Source of the DNA: Zhengitettix transpicula
Lineage: Eukaryota; Arthropoda; Insecta; Orthoptera; Tetrigidae
Reading direction: 5' to 3'
DNA: 64,000 bases
Assembly (NCBI GenBank): GCA_037074705.1
Contig: CM073596.1
Location: 50,868,001-50,932,000, forward strand
This document shows positions 1-13,047 of the stretch, in pieces; the first letter of the stretch is position 1, and each line of letters starts with the position of its first letter. The position numbers and the translations under genes are program-made. A model generated the notes under the pieces. The model saw only the letters and a list, made by a program, of their open reading frames with translations. It did no database searches and was not told the DNA's origin.

Positions 1-1202
1 TATTAATTGAGAACCAAAGCTTCTTCAGTGCAGGACAGTATTATAAATAATTTACATACGGTTCAAAGATCTTCCATTAATATCTTACAAAAATTAATAA
101 TAGATAAATAAATTTTGATAAATATTTTTTTCGGTTAGAACGCGGTTTACTCAAAATTTATTCGTAGGATATTAATTTTTGGAATATATTAATTAAGATC
201 TTGGAAATGTATACAAATTATTCTTAATATTCGTCTTCACTTAAGATGCTTTCGTTCTTAAATTAATAATTAAAGTTTCATATAGCTCTTTTTAATAACA
301 AACGTACACCTGATGACGTCGAAAATTATTGGCGAAACGTCTTCACAATATATATTTTCATTGCTTGGTTGTTAATTTTTTTTTTCTCACTTCAGACCAA
401 TTCATTGATTTATTTTAAGAATAAATTACTTTATTCTCATATATTACCCACCAAAACGTTCTGTCCCCATAACGACACCATTTCGTATGGTTCAAAATAT
501 TACAGTGGCGTGGAGAAATGTAAACATTTATTTATTATCTTCAGTTTATTACTGATTACACTAATGAGTATGCTTTTTTTAAAATTATAACACGACTGTA
601 ACTTTATCTATGTTGAAATAGGTTCGAAATTTAACCCCATAGCGATGATTGAACACTAAGAGGAATGGACGTCGTAGACGATTTAACGCCTAAGAAAATT
701 CTTTCGTAAATTAGAAGTTAGTCGTACTAAGTTCGTTGTTGTAACGTTGTCAAGAGTGTTTCACTACTGCAGTTTAATAAATATCTCTGGAGTAACATCT
801 GACATGGCCGCTACTGATGTTCCTTGCCGGAAACGCGAAAGCTTTAGGTATTTATAACGTTGATAGATTAAGGGATCGAAAATAATCCGTCGTGACGAGG
901 AGCAGAATCGCTGCTGCCAACATTGAAATGCCTCCGGACTCGACGTTTCTGCTAAGCAGGTTTAGATTGATAACGGCGTACATATTAAATATATTAACAA
1001 CACTAATATTTTTTATCGTAGAATCCAATTTGGATCTACTTCCTGAAAAAAAAATTATACGATTGGTGGTTAACTCTGGAAATGGTTTACAGACAATACA
1101 AGACCACCAGGATTAAGGAATCAATAAAAACTCAATTATTGAGAATGAGGGAAAAAGGTTGTAGTCATTTGCACATAGCAAAGTTAGGTGTTTTTTTCGA
1201 AG
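1..1202. other. AT-rich non-coding stretch
   Basis: Mostly AT-rich sequence without a convincing gene. Short open frames are not supported by codon-like composition, splice sites or recognisable motifs. The only structured item seen is the hammerhead-like motif at 310-341, listed separately. Confidence 0.6.
310..341 (+). ncRNA. Hammerhead ribozyme-like motif
   Basis: The sequence shows CTGATGA at 310-316 and GAAACGTC at 334-341, separated by 17 nt that can form a short GTC/GGC stem with one unpaired C. CUGANGA, helix II, GAAA, then a minimal ACGU helix III and cleavage base H17 is the core of type I hammerheads; minimal versions are known from Penelope-like elements. Both conserved boxes are intact here but helix II is weak, so activity is uncertain. 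No inverted partner was found nearby, unlike several other copies in the window. Confidence 0.5.
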
Positions 1203-1790
1203 CTGGTTTTTCTGGTTTTGTTAAGTAAGGTTCCTACAAGCCGAGGCACCCCGGAGTCATAGACCTTGGGAATACGGTAATAGTTGTCCTCTGTTCCCAT
1301 TGGAAAATTCGGCCAGCTGCCTCCTAAACTGAGAAGGTAATGCTGCGTCCCCACAGCAAATCCCTCTACCGCCAGAGGAAGGGCGTGGGACAATGCCCGA
1401 CCTACTTGATGCAGGTTTTTCTAGCGTTTTCCCTGCATCACTTTTAGGTGATTTTCCGGGTAGAATCCTTAAACAATAGCCCGGGGACCCTAGGTAACCT
1501 TTGGCTACCTTGTTGGACCTTTCCGTATCCCCCCTTTCAGTCCCTTTCCTATGCTTTGGAACACTTTCGTCTTCTTCTTCTCTCTGTCCCAATTTATTTT
1601 ACTCCACATCTCCTTCAACTCCTCTCCACACTTTTTTCGGCGACTCTGAACCCTTCACGTGTATGTATTTCCTGCAATACCGAACTCGATAAATTTCCAT
1701 CTTGCCAAGGTACGTTTCGTACCCGCGGCAGAGTGGTGCCAGCTGAGGTAAGCCACCCGTGAGCGTCGAAACAAACAGGACCATAAAAGT
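1203..1790 (+). mobile_element. Short retroposon copy A, divergent 3' part
   Basis: From about 1203 to 1555 this matches the sense strand of the retroposon family seen throughout the window, including the blocks GGCCAGCTGCCTCCTAAACT, GATGCAGGTTTTTCTAG and AGGTGATTTTCCGGGTAGAA. It includes the upstream part (ACAAGCCGAGGCACC) found only in the longest copies. After TTTCCTATGCT the sequence leaves the family: the usual CATGTAGCCTGTTAC end is replaced by a pyrimidine-rich stretch and about 200 bp of moderately GC-rich sequence up to near 1790. This may be an older subfamily, a different 3' end, or a rearranged copy. Open frames on both strands here are by-products of the repeat. Confidence 0.75.
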
Positions 1791-3216
1791 TCCTATCTGA
1801 TAGGGATAAATTGCAATATGAGTAAATAAATATGTTTAAAACGACTGATTTTAAGTTTCATCCACACATTGCGATGAGGATGGCGTGCTGGATCAAAACT
1901 ATTATCAACTTTTTGATCTTTCGACTCGAAGAAATTGAAAGCAAACGTTCCTCGAGCGCGAGAGGAAGTAAACGCAACATGTTGTTGTACTGGGCGACCT
2001 CGGTGGTTTATCCTTCAGTTACCATAATTGACAGCGAAAAAAAAAATATTCCTTAACGTCTTTGTCACTCAGCCACGCTGTAATCCACATTTTTCCTCGA
2101 AACGATCAAGGAAATTATGAAACCTGTCGTCACAAATGGTAATTTATTTTAAATTGAAGAATCTAAACTCTGTCGCTTATCCGACGACGTATTTAGTTTA
2201 CTGGTTTACAATTTTCTCCGCTGAACATCAGGGGTTATATTTAACTTGATGAATTGAAAAGACAGTTCCCAGACTATTTTTCTTTTTGGTGAGGTGTAGT
2301 TTCCAAGTGTTGCTGACTCTTGTAGGATGTTAGTGATAGCGAAGGGAAACGTGCAGCTGGTCGTGCAACAAACTATCAACTCCGTCACGCCACATAATCT
2401 ATATTATAATTAGAGACTTTAATAAAAGCACGAAACCAATTAACGCACCGAACACAATGGCGAGATCAAGTAGCCACCCATGACGGTTCGCAAAAACGAA
2501 ACTAACGTTCTCTACGGTCTTCGGAATTTTTTTTTTACGGTAAAACAACGTACGAATTATCTATAAAAAATAGTACTTTACTCTGCGTGTTGCCTCAGAG
2601 TCGAACGATTTTTCCATTTCCTTAGGTTGCATGAACCAGCTTTCACAAGGATTCGGTCGAGTCGATTTTCCATTTTTGTTACACAGACCAGTGATAAGGA
2701 TCTGCCATAAAGCAGTCGTCATTAGAAGAAATGGCTGACGTTCAGAAATCCTGATTTTCTTCAACTTTACTATCCGATTTCTTGTAACCTTTATACTGTT
2801 CTACAACTTTCAAATTAGTTGAAATTGGTGGATTTAATATTTGATTACACTTGGACGGATGTTCTGTTGTCTGATATTAATAAAAAGAAAAAAAATGTAG
2901 TGAAGGAGGAAGATGGTACGATTCATGTGTCTATGGGATCAACTGAAGACGGACAGAGATTTTTATTCGTCGATCCGCCGGTTATCTTTGCTTCCCCTAA
3001 GATCAGACAGTGGAACATCCGACAAGCATTAACCAAATATTGACAAGATTCTTAGCGGTATAATGCAGTCATCCTGTCATCGAGACAAAAATGACTGACG
3101 TTCCGCAAAACCTATATTTAACTGCTTGCAGAGTGATTTTGTTCGCTTTACAGCGGGGGAAAAAAAACTGAACGATTTTTTGCAGCGATAAATAGCTTCT
3201 ACGCCATCTTAAATCT
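1791..3216. other. Non-coding stretch with weak ORFs
   Basis: AT-rich, no recognised gene. A stretch at about 2819-3043 (plus) is open for 74 codons after a pyrimidine-containing run ending in AAATTAG, and reads in part VKEEDGTIHVSMGSTEDGQR; it could be a decayed exon or transposon piece but no family is recognised. Nothing else stands out. Confidence 0.4.
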
Positions 3217-3610
3217 TTATTTCTTCTTTTTCTTTTATTGGCACTAGAACCCAATGTGAGTTTTGGCCTTATTAAAGATTTTCTTCCATTCCGCCCTGTC
3301 AGTCTCCGCCATCCTCTTACTTTCATGGTTTGTATATCCTTCTCGATGTCATCTACCCATCTTGTCCGGGGTCTCCCCCTTTTCCTCCTCCCGATTGGCT
3401 TCCAGTCCATAATCCGTCTAGGTTGTTCTGCTTTCATCCATCCTAAGTACGTGTCCCATCCAGGCCAACCTTCTGCTCTTGATAAACCTAACAATGTCCT
3501 CGTTATTCATGAGCTGCTCTGTTTGTTCTAATTCTCTATTCTCCATTCGTACATACAGGTCCGTGTATCCTTCTCAGTATCTTGCGTTCAAATATTCTGA
3601 GTAAGTGCCT
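3217..3610 (-). pseudogene. LINE (RTE/Craft-like) C-terminal relic
   Basis: Read on the minus strand, this is the C-terminal end of a non-LTR retrotransposon endonuclease/reverse transcriptase ORF. In successive frames one sees RIFERKILRRI, then RRLAWMGHVLRMDE, then PRRIMDWKPIGRRKRGRPRT, RWVDDIEKD, and finally AEWKKIFNKAKTHIGF followed by a stop. This order (GHV-R-M, then GRP-RW-DDI, then W+ and a KTH-G end) is typical of the post-RT tail of RTE/Craft-type LINEs. The pieces lie in different frames, so at least two frameshifts are present and the copy is dead. It is severely 5' truncated: no RT or endonuclease domain remains. The 3' end has short A-rich sequence. Confidence is high for a LINE tail, moderate for the clade. 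Confidence 0.85.
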
Positions 3611-4669
3611 ATCAGTTAAAAGCTTTATTTACTATTTGAAAAAAAAATGAAACTTTTAAATTCCGTCTAAAATATAAACAAATATTATTAAAACAATTGA
3701 TGACCTTCTACAGACACTTCTTATTTTTAATTTTAATTATGACGTCGTTTCGATACCTTTTTGTATAATTTTCAGGTATTTTCCTACAGAAAAATAAAAA
3801 GTGTCGGTATAATTGTTTTTATCAATTCCAAACAGACGTTAAATTAAAATATTTTTAAAAGCCCTGTTTTGATCGGGAAAAAATTAACTTGTTTGCCCAA
3901 AAGTAGACGTGATGATAATCTTATAGAGCCAAGAAGTAACAACATCTATTAAATAATTTCTTTTCATACTGGAACAATGCATTACGAAAATAGATAATCC
4001 AAAGTCGTATCCCATCTATAGTATAGGCCGTAGACAAATCTAGGTGCTGAAAGCGAATCGTAATGTTAAGAACCGTGTATAATGATGGACACCCAGCTAT
4101 TTTTTTTAGATTTAGATGTGGTTTAGTTCCCAGTTTCCACAGACCCTATCGGCGATGTAAAATTTATTGTACAGAAGTGATGGTAATAACTAAACAATTT
4201 TTTTGGTATACGCTATATTATTTATTACCGGTTTTATTGTAATATTAATCTAAAACGATTAATTCATTGATGGAATAGAAAACAGAATATAACATTTTTA
4301 TTTCAAAATATACACACTCCTCGTAACAAATACTGAGCGCCTCGTTTTCCTGAATACAACTCACGATACATATTTCTTTCGGAATGTTTATTTAACTCAC
4401 ATTGGCTATGAGAAAAAATAGTTTCTGGCATAATAAGGCTTCTAACAAGTTTTTACGTATTTTCCAAACACGAGTATTCACTTGCCCAATTTAAAAGATT
4501 AGCATCATAAGTATCCTGATCTGTCTGTGAAAAAAAAGATTCTATAATTATTATTGAACAGAAATACTCAGCGAAAGCTCAGCTGGTGAAATTGAATTAA
4601 TGAATTGAAACAGAAAATACTAGACAGTACCGGGAATCGAAGTCGGGACCACAGCTTCTAGCTGCTCGC
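3611..4669. other. AT-rich stretch
   Basis: Mostly AT-rich and without a gene. Contains the hammerhead-like motif at 3743-3775 (minus) and, at about 4626-4672 on the minus strand, a fragment ending GACTTCGATTCCCGGTA that looks like the B-box/T-arm of a tRNA-derived SINE head directly abutting retroposon copy B. Confidence 0.45.
3743..3775 (-). ncRNA. Degenerate hammerhead-like motif
   Basis: On the minus strand CTGAAAA is followed by ATAC, a six-base A-rich loop, GTAT, and then GAAACGACG. One base of the CUGANGA box and the cleavage triplet (GAC rather than GUH) are changed, so this is probably an inactive relic of the same family as the copy at 44845-44877, which also ends GAAACGACG. Confidence 0.35.
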
Positions 4670-4887
4670 AAGGGTTAACTAGGGCCCCCGGGGCTATAGT
4701 TTAAGGATGCTACCCGGAAAATCGCCTAAAAGTGATGCAGGGAAAACCCTAGAAAAACCTGCATCAGGTAGGTAGGGCATTTGGTACTTGTCCCACGCCC
4801 TCCCTATGGCGGGAGAGGGATTTGCTGTGGGGACGCAACATTCCCTCCTCAATGCCTCGACCAGTTTAAGAGGCACCTGGAGTGATC
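4670..4887 (-). mobile_element. Short retroposon copy B
   Basis: Internal fragment of the family, sense strand minus. It holds the conserved blocks corresponding to GATGCAGGTTTTTCTAGGG and to the GCAAATCCCTCTCCC segment. The CATGTAGCCTGTTAC 3' end is missing; the fragment stops where a tRNA-like B-box sequence begins on the other side. In the sense direction a frame reading LRRECCVPTANPSPAIGRAW is open across it, as in other copies. Confidence 0.8.
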
Positions 4888-5900
4888 CCGGTACGGCCGA
4901 GTACTTCATATCTCATTTCATTAATAAAATAATGATTCTAAATAAATTGACAAAGTCGATTAGTTTCGCCATTTTTTTTTGTGGTAATATCTGTGACTTA
5001 ATGCCGTTACTTAGTTTTTACTGTTAACTTGCCACCGGGCCGATGCAATTTCGTAAATATCTGTATTTATTAGCTGACGTGCGGAAACGACTCCTTATTT
5101 GTAGATTGCAGGTTCCCCCCCGAGTGGGTTCTCTATCGTGCTGTTAATTACCTTGCCCCCCCCCCCCCAGAAAACAGCCCGCGAATGCCTGATGGAACCG
5201 TGGCGTCGTTGAGAAATTCGACACACGAGCTGGATGCGAAGATGGCCAATTTTCGTTGATCCGAGCTGCGGCGTAATAACCACCAATTCAACCTCCCACG
5301 CAAATCGCTTCGGCGGTGACTCTCTCTCTCTCTCTCTCTCTCTCTCGCTCGTGTAGGTTCTGAACCGTTTAATACCGCCATAAGATTTCTTATCGAGCGG
5401 TAAGGTCGCATTGTTGTAGCGAACGGGAACTCTCGATATAATATAATACACGGAGCCAAGCAAAGCGTGGCCGATAAACATCGCACCAAGCGTTGATTTA
5501 GTGGTCGTTAGTGCTTGACCTACGTCGTTGGCCCTAACGTCATGTAACGTGACTGACATATGACGGACTCACGAGCTGCTCATCAAGTCCGTTGTGGGGT
5601 TAACAGTTGCTGTCACGATCTCTGTCGTCACGGGGGTGGTACACTTCTCATCCCGGGGCCGGAATCTTAAATTTATCTCCAGAATGTCAACCAAATACTT
5701 CACAGCAGTCGCACAGGATTTTAGACTTCTTCCGTTTCCTTGCGATTCCTCTGGATTCAGTTTTTTCATAACTGTCTCGGTTCTTATTTGAACCCAGTTT
5801 TTAATTGCCCTTGTGGTAGGTTGATTTGACAGTTTGTATATAAAAAAAACCCTTTTAACAGTCACTAGTATTCGTAAATAATTAATTTTTTTATGGAAGC
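4888..5900. other. Unassigned, GC-richer stretch with microsatellites
   Basis: Contains a run of 13 C (5156-5168) and a (CT)n microsatellite (about 5320-5346). An open frame of 154 codons on the minus strand runs through the CT tract, which supplies a meaningless Arg-Glu repeat; no family is recognised and codons on either side do not resemble a known domain. I see no supported gene. Confidence 0.4.
5320..5346. repeat. (CT)n microsatellite
   Basis: About thirteen CT units, ending in CTCGCTCG. Simple repeat. Confidence 0.9.
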
Positions 5901-7539
5901 TTTCAGGCTACTGTTGGTCTTATTCATCCATAAATTCTTTAACATTCAATAAAATCTTTTATCCATTTACTTAAAATATTTTATTTGTGAACAAAAAAAA
6001 TTATATTTATCAATAAAAAAATTCTCATACATGATAAAGATCTATAAAATGATACGTGGTCGTTCCGTGCTAAATACTTAGCTCAATTTATAAAATTAAC
6101 CTCACTGATAAGGCGTCGTCCAGACTACAAACATATACTGCTATAACGTTTTTTTGTTACAACATATAATTATCCTTCAACACAGTGCACGTGCGGTCGC
6201 TTCAGACTACAAACCATAATAATGTTCCAGTATCAATGAAGCCACGAACTATAGACCGGCGCAGTACGAAAGGCGGTACCGCACAGAGTGACAGAGGGAA
6301 CCTTAAACAGCGACGTTGCCAAACATTATTTAAGGTAAAGAAAATATGAGAGAGTGGAAGGAAAACGGGAAAATAAAGAACCCAACGATTCCAATAGTAC
6401 AAAACTCTGCTCGTTATAAATGTGAAATGGTTAAGAAACATGGATAGGCATACGAACCCGAACACTCCATAAAAAAATAAACATAACTCCGGCTCTATTC
6501 CAAAATATAGTCAAGTTAGTACGAAAATTAAGTAAAAATATATTCTTTATAATCCTCTGTACCGTTCTAAAAAACCACCCGGTACAACTATATTTTCTAC
6601 AGGGATCTGTGGCAACGTCGCAGGAAGACTTGAGAGGTTCACGGGTAATTTGTTATCGCTGGGTTCCCATTTTTAAAGTATACATTTAATTTAAGCTTTA
6701 TTTACTCCGGCTTTCTTCATGCGAAAATTACCTGCTTCCGAGGGTTGCATAAAAATAATTTTACCAATTGCTGAACACGATGTAGAATCCGTAACTCAGT
6801 CTAGAGTAACACACTACAGACCGCTCCGACAAACAATTATCTGACGAACGGTGCAATCCCGCCAAGCGAGCTGCGTCTGGCTACAGTACTAATAAATATT
6901 AAATATTAAATTGTATTCTGGCCTTAACAACGTAGAATACTCAAGTGTAGTCTCCAGGATCTCAGTTGAAAGTAACGTACCTGAAATACAAAGAAGAAAA
7001 TGTGTTAATTATTTTCATAACAAATAATAATAAATTAATTAAAATATTTTTATAAACTATTTATATTTAATTCACGAATCAAAATAAAAACTTCAGTCTT
7101 AATTATACATTCTACTTATTGTTCTTTGAAAATGCTTTCCAATAAATGTTGAAAAAGAAAAATTTTAAAACAACACAATTAACAACGGATAAATAAAATA
7201 ATTAAATTTTATTAATATATAAAATATATAGCATGATAATACTAATGTATGATTATTATAGACCGTCAGAATAAATAATCAAGGCTGAATAATTGATTGT
7301 TTTTATTTATATGAAAATACATATTGTCAGTTATAATAATATACGGTAGCGTGAGCCGTAGATGACGTTTTACTGTGTGAATATATGAACACAAATTACA
7401 AACAAATCATCATCACCGTCATCAAGTGACTAATGTACCGATGTACTTAGACCTTAGATCGTTTATTACATCAGTATACATGGAAGGCCTACATTCGAAT
7501 GCTAATTTTATCAGTCAGAAATTACAATTTACAAACTAA

Positions 7540-7540
<1 letters not shown>

Positions 7541-7585
<45 letters not shown>
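7541..7585. repeat. (TA)n microsatellite
   Basis: Uninterrupted TA dinucleotide run of roughly 22 units. Confidence 0.95.
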
Positions 7586-7588
<3 letters not shown>

Positions 7589-8011
7589 AACACAATAGTT
7601 GTGTAAAATTTTGTTTTTTTAATTTGTTAGTGAAACTACAATAAGAGAAATGATTAATTACACACTTCAACGAAAAGTAATTTTATATTTCCGCTGTTAA
7701 CTTCCAGATCTTTTTTTTTTGCATGAATTAAGATACTAGGAATTTTTACATGGACTATTATAAGTACTGTAAATATTTGTTTTAATGAGACTGCACCTCT
7801 ACTTTGAATACGTTCTTTGTAAAAGTCGCTGTGTGATGTTAAATATGTTTGTAACTTAAGTGATATATGTTTGAAAAAGTAAACAAGGAGTTCTGTTTTT
7901 TTAAATTTGTTGTGAAGGAAAATGTTTTATTTTTATCATAATATTTCAACGCTCTAATAGGACGGGTATCAGACAAAAAATTAATATATGTATCACGGGT
8001 GAGAAATACCA

Positions 8012-8012
8012 G

Positions 8013-8041
<29 letters not shown>
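8012..8041. repeat. (TA)n microsatellite
   Basis: Uninterrupted AT dinucleotide run of about 15 units. Confidence 0.95.
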
Positions 8042-8043
<2 letters not shown>

Positions 8044-9360
8044 GGATTATGCAAATGTTGCAAACTGTTCAATTAGACGTTTATTGAGGAAGTAGGGAAA
8101 ATAAAAAATACTATGAAGTACGCGCATAAAAAATACAAATAAATATATACATGAGAAATTATATAAAAGAGATAGTAAGTGATTAAAAGTTCGGGTTAAT
8201 TTTAAATGTTTGTGAGATAAACAAAATTTCACAGTTTACAGTATAATCTGATCCCTTCATTATATTTTTTTACTAATTTTGATTCGCTAGCCGAAGTGAA
8301 GAGTTTTTCTGCACTTCATATGACACCTCAATGTCTGTTCTTGACCTCGACGTGGTATCGATTATTTACGAATCCAGTTGGCATTGCGTTAACGACTTCA
8401 ATTAAGTCAAAGTCTCGAAGCCAAGTCTCGCTAATCAATTGAGTACGGAAAATTTTTAATATACACGAATTGTAAATGAGGCTCTTCATCACGATCATCA
8501 ATGGAAATGGAGGTTTGGGACCCTCCGTAGGTGTAGAGACAATGGGACTGAATGAAAAGTTTAGTGAGCCAAGGCCAGGGATATAAATAAGATGTTCCCT
8601 CCTGACTGTGCTGCCTCCAAGTACAGCTGCTTGAGACTAGGTGTATCCCTTAACCCAGCAAGGTAACCTTAGGATGACAGAGCACATATCACACATTGTA
8701 ATGTGCTGCTTGACGTGAAAAATCCTCGTGGAACCTTGAATGCTGCTTGCACTTACGCAACAGACTCGCACTGAATCTTAACGCACGCATTCAACAAGAA
8801 TGCCACTGCAGTCGTCGCAACAAAACTGCGGAAAATCCATTTTGCCCTTCACGACACCTTTCCGTCACTTCATGATGAAGCTTCACTGTCTGGACGGACG
8901 GAAATCTCTCTCTGTTTCTTAAGACGTGAGAGTGACGGTGGACGATATTAATTTAAAACGTCTCATGTGTGTGTGTGTTGGAAGGGAAGCAGTACGTGCG
9001 CAGGTTTCCATCATTCATGCTGCGTGCTGCTGCTTTGTGGCCCCCAAGTTGGCGACACTCCACCGACCATCTGGCACCGAGGTGCGCCTGTTATTTATGT
9101 ACACTCCAGATCAGCCTTGAACCGAGACTCAGCTGACCGAAACACTAGGATACATGACCGCACTTTCTACTTATTTTTTATAAAAAAAAGGTCCCATAAA
9201 TAAAACTGTAGCAATTATTTCAGCCATGAAACACTTCCTCAACGACCAAGGGCACGGAAGTCTAGTGTGTCTTATGGCGTATATATATATATATTTTTGA
9301 GGTATCAGAATATCAAGACTGGTTTGGTTTTATTCACGACTTTGCCAAAGTAGACAAGTT

Positions 9361-9687
9361 TATTTTATTTTATTTTTTTAATTTTTTTTAGAGTAACAGG
9401 CTACATGAGGGTGATCCACTTTGGGCAACTCACCTTTAATAGCATATGAAGGGATTTGAAAGGGGGGATGCGGAAGGGTAGAGGAAGGTAGCCAAGTGTT
9501 AACTAGGGCCCCCGGCTATAGTTTAAGGATCCTAACCGGCATTCGCCTAAAGAAATGCAAGGAAAACCCTAGAAAAACCTGCATCAGGTAGGTCGGGCAT
9601 TGGGTACTTGTCTCACGCCCTTCGGATAGCGGGAGAGGAGTTTGTGGGGACGCAGCATTCCCTTCTCCGTGCCTCGACCCGTTTAGG
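9361..9687 (-). mobile_element. Short retroposon copy C with A-rich tail
   Basis: Sense strand minus. The 3' end reads CATGTAGCCTGTTACTCTAA on the minus strand and is followed by about 30 nt of A-rich tail (9361-9390 on plus is almost all T). The body continues to the GTTTAGG block near 9687, where the copy is 5' truncated. The tail plus a fixed 3' end and a ragged 5' end is the signature of target-primed reverse transcription. Confidence 0.9.
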
Positions 9688-12600
9688 ACTTCCCACCGTC
9701 CAAAGTAGTAAGTTTGTCAAAGGTTATCGAAATAAACGTTTGTTTCGGAAATGATCTCCTCCATCGAAGAGAATATATTACCGGCTGTCAGGTTAGAAAA
9801 TAGAAGAAAGGTCGCAGGGAAGATAAAGCGGACGGAAACGATGGTGGATACGGCATCAGTTCGAACGTCGACTCTACAATTTTCGCTGTCGAAACTGCAA
9901 AGGTATTGGGCCCAGTGCATCGTCTTCTTGGACCAACGTCAATGCATTTTCATTATTTCTTGGCTGAAGCAACTACGACGTATAATAGTTTCCATTTAGC
10001 GTCCGTCCTCTGTCGATATTTCCATATTCTTCATCAGTCGGTTCGCCCCCATAGATCCAATGACTGAATTAAATAACTACTGTTTCGGATTTTTTCCCCC
10101 ATAGTTAAAATACAATTTTATATTAAGAGATAAAAAACGATCTTCAGCCAACAATTATTTCTGGAGTGACAGGCCTCAGTGAGGATCATATCATGTTCAC
10201 GAATGACTCAATAACTAATGTAAACAGTACGTCCATAATTTGCTCTAACTAGCAAAATGAAATACGGGAACGAATACGATTATTTCTGGGGTAAACGGAA
10301 ACGGTAATGGACTCTTTGGACGACCGGTAAGATTAGTAATAACTCGAGGCGAAATCGCACGGCGGAAGTGGTTTACACGACACGTTTGGCCTTTATACTA
10401 CGATAATGGCTGGCGAAATGAATTACCCCCCCCCTTGTACAAAATGCGTTATTCGCAATTCAAAACGAGCTTATTGTTGCTTTCTTTGTGTCTAACCTAG
10501 CGAGATGAGTTAGAATTTTTTTTTTATTTAGGTGAGGTTATTATATTGTTCGGGCAGTAACTCCGGTAGATGAAGTGAGATAATATCCACGTCCTCGGAG
10601 CTGACCTTTCCATGTGTTAGAGCAGCTTTCAGCTAACAAAAGGCTGTAAGTCACGCTCTACGCCTGGGAAGAGTTTTTCGCAACGCCTCAAAAGTCTCGC
10701 ACGCGGCTTCTGCGTTCCTCTTTGCTTTTTCTTCGTTGACCGAGAAATCTGATTATGTTCAGCTGGTTTCCTTTTACTCGCTTCATTTACGATTTTATTT
10801 CAGGTTTTTGTTACCCGTAGAGTCGTAGCGAAGAAGGGAAAAAGATGTAGGAAACACCAGTAGACTTTCCTACTGGTACGGATAACAGGCCTATAAGATA
10901 CGACGCCATTTTACTTTAAAAATTAATGATAAATGTGAAAGTAAAATTAATTAATACTCCATTAGCTGTAAATGGTACCAAATCTTCGGCAGCGCGATTT
11001 CGCCCGAGGGCCCTTCGAGTCCTCACGGTCGTGATAAACGACAATTGTGGTTTCTGTTTCCCTTAACAATCGCAATTTAAAGTAAATTTTGAGTTCAAAA
11101 TTGATTAATCAATGGGGAAAAATTAAGGAACTTGGAAAGATACGTTTAGCGACCATCCAGATGGTTATAAGGTCACATTCCATAGACTCTATTCGAGAAG
11201 ATGGGCTACAAGGGTGTGGAATAAGCCATTTATTGAGCATAAATTATAGTAAAATTATTATTATTATTTATTATGTCAAATAAATGAAATTACAATTTTT
11301 GGGCATCAGATATGAGACATTTGGGACATTTTTTTCTCCCTTTAGATCTGTGACGTAAATTGGTTCAATTTCGATTTTGCATTTGAGATTCGTTCAATTG
11401 GACAGGTGGGTTCGAGGACCAGTTTTCTTATATTGATAATTCGGGATAAAAATCGTGGGAACTCTAAGTCTCGAGAGACACAGACGAACGAAAACAATGG
11501 TAACGAAGATAACTATAATCGTATTAAGCCGCTAAACCAGTTTGTGTCGCCGTCGTTAATCGGATCAGTCCGACTAGCGCTTCGCGAATCGGCGAGGCCC
11601 TTGATGGTGGCTCAAAAGTCCGGTTACCAATTAACAAATCCCTAAATTACAGGAATACATTAACATAAATCATCGATACCGTTCTGTAAAAGGTCATTTC
11701 CCCTGTGGAGCCATATCGAAGGCCATAAGAAATTAAACTGGCGAGCTTAATTCTGCTGGTAATATTTTCTCAGATTTTCCACTCTCCTTTTTTGGGGAAT
11801 GAAGTATGAAAAATTATCATAGGGATATTAAAGTAGAGAGAACTTAAAAAAAATATTGCCGACGGAGAAAGAAAAAGATTTCCAAATTCACTGGAAGCAA
11901 AACCAACTTACTCTTGTGACCTGCGAAAGTCTATTCTCGCTGATATCCATCGTCGTCGTCGGCGGCAAGATCCAGAGAACGGGTTCACACACAATGTCCA
12001 TAGCCGAGCCCAAATTAACACCGGCAAACAATGGAGGACGCGAGGTGCGAATTAATTTTATGGTCCATTCTTATAGTTCAGTCTCGTATATTTAGGGGGG
12101 TTTTTTTTACTGGCGAGGGGTGGTGGAGGTGGAGGAATCTGGACCTTACGGCAAGGAAGTAACCAGCAAATACCGCCTGATGTTTCTGTTCCCTTAATGT
12201 CGAGGTCCATCACCATTATCATTCCTGGTCTTCTGAAATCTTGCAGCTGAATGAAACAAGCAAGAGACTGTTTCCATATAAAATTTGTTCTGGTTTCTCA
12301 ATGTATAGCTGGAGATATTGACGTGGTAAACTGTGACGTCAGTTCCGCTACACGAAAGCTCATTTGCAGAGGCTGAAGTTTATAAAATGACTCGTACAGT
12401 ACATAATTTGCACAACGAGATCAGCGTCATCCGTTTTCCAATCCAAATGGAAATTTGTTGGATGGAATTCGTATTAGTTACTCAAGATTTTAAATCGGAG
12501 CCGTGGTGCTTATTCGGGCCAGAAGCCAAGGAATCTGAGAAATAGAGCGCGGCTTCGTAAATCACACCAGAAATTCGTAGCCGAGGAAGAAAATGTCGAC

Positions 12601-12828
12601 ATTGGAAAGAGGATTAGCGACAATGAGAAACACAATACAAATAAGTAAATAATGTGGAATAATAGTTTAAAAAACAAATACTGAATTTTAAATTATCAAA
12701 TCTGCGAAAAACTAGTTTACGAGAATTAAAATCGTATAACGATTTAAGTGGCAGTTACGGTGAAATAGTTAATACCACACTACTTGAATTCGGACATTTT
12801 CAGAGCCTCAGTGCCAACCTTGCTTATC
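9688..12828. other. Unassigned stretch
   Basis: Mixed composition, no recognised gene or repeat copy. Several open frames of 60-80 codons on both strands lack motifs. Contains a C-run near 10427-10434 and a short T-run. Nothing further supported. Confidence 0.45.
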
Positions 12829-13047
12829 TTTTTTTTTAGGGCAACAGGCTACATGAGGGTGATCCACATTGGGCAACTACCCTTTAATAGCATAGGAAGG
12901 GATTTGAAAGGGGGGATGCGGAAGGGTAGAGGAAGGTAGCCAAGGGTTAACAAGGGCCCCCGGGCTATATTTTAAGGATCCTACTCGGCATTCGCCTAAA
13001 GAAATGCAGGGAAAACCCTAGGAAAACCTGCATCGGGTAGGTCGGGA
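12829..13047 (-). mobile_element. Short retroposon copy D
   Basis: Sense strand minus. Full 3' end (GTAGCCTGTTGCCCTAAAAA on minus) with a short A tail at 12829-12837. 5' truncated at the GGTAGGTCGGGA block near 13047. Very close in sequence to copies C and K. Confidence 0.9.

Larger units (their letters stand above)
5901..9360. other. AT-rich intergenic or intronic stretch
   Basis: Very AT-rich, with two long TA microsatellites (about 7541-7585 and 8012-8041) and a shorter one near 9280. A good acceptor-like site on the minus strand lies near 6980 (TTTGTATTTCAG then GTACGTT) but no coding exon follows. The part from 8280 to 9130 is less AT-rich and has short open frames with no recognised product. 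Confidence 0.5.

Noticed and set aside
1184..1592. Overlapping minus frames of 69 and 111 codons
   Set aside because: They are antisense shadows of retroposon copy A; equivalent antisense frames appear in other copies.
5095..5559. 154-codon open frame on minus
   Set aside because: It crosses the CT microsatellite, which gives an Arg-Glu run, and has no recognisable domain or splice support.
6950..6990. Minus-strand splice acceptor with GTACGTT after it
   Set aside because: No frame after it stays open in a protein-like way; a single acceptor is common by chance in AT-rich DNA.
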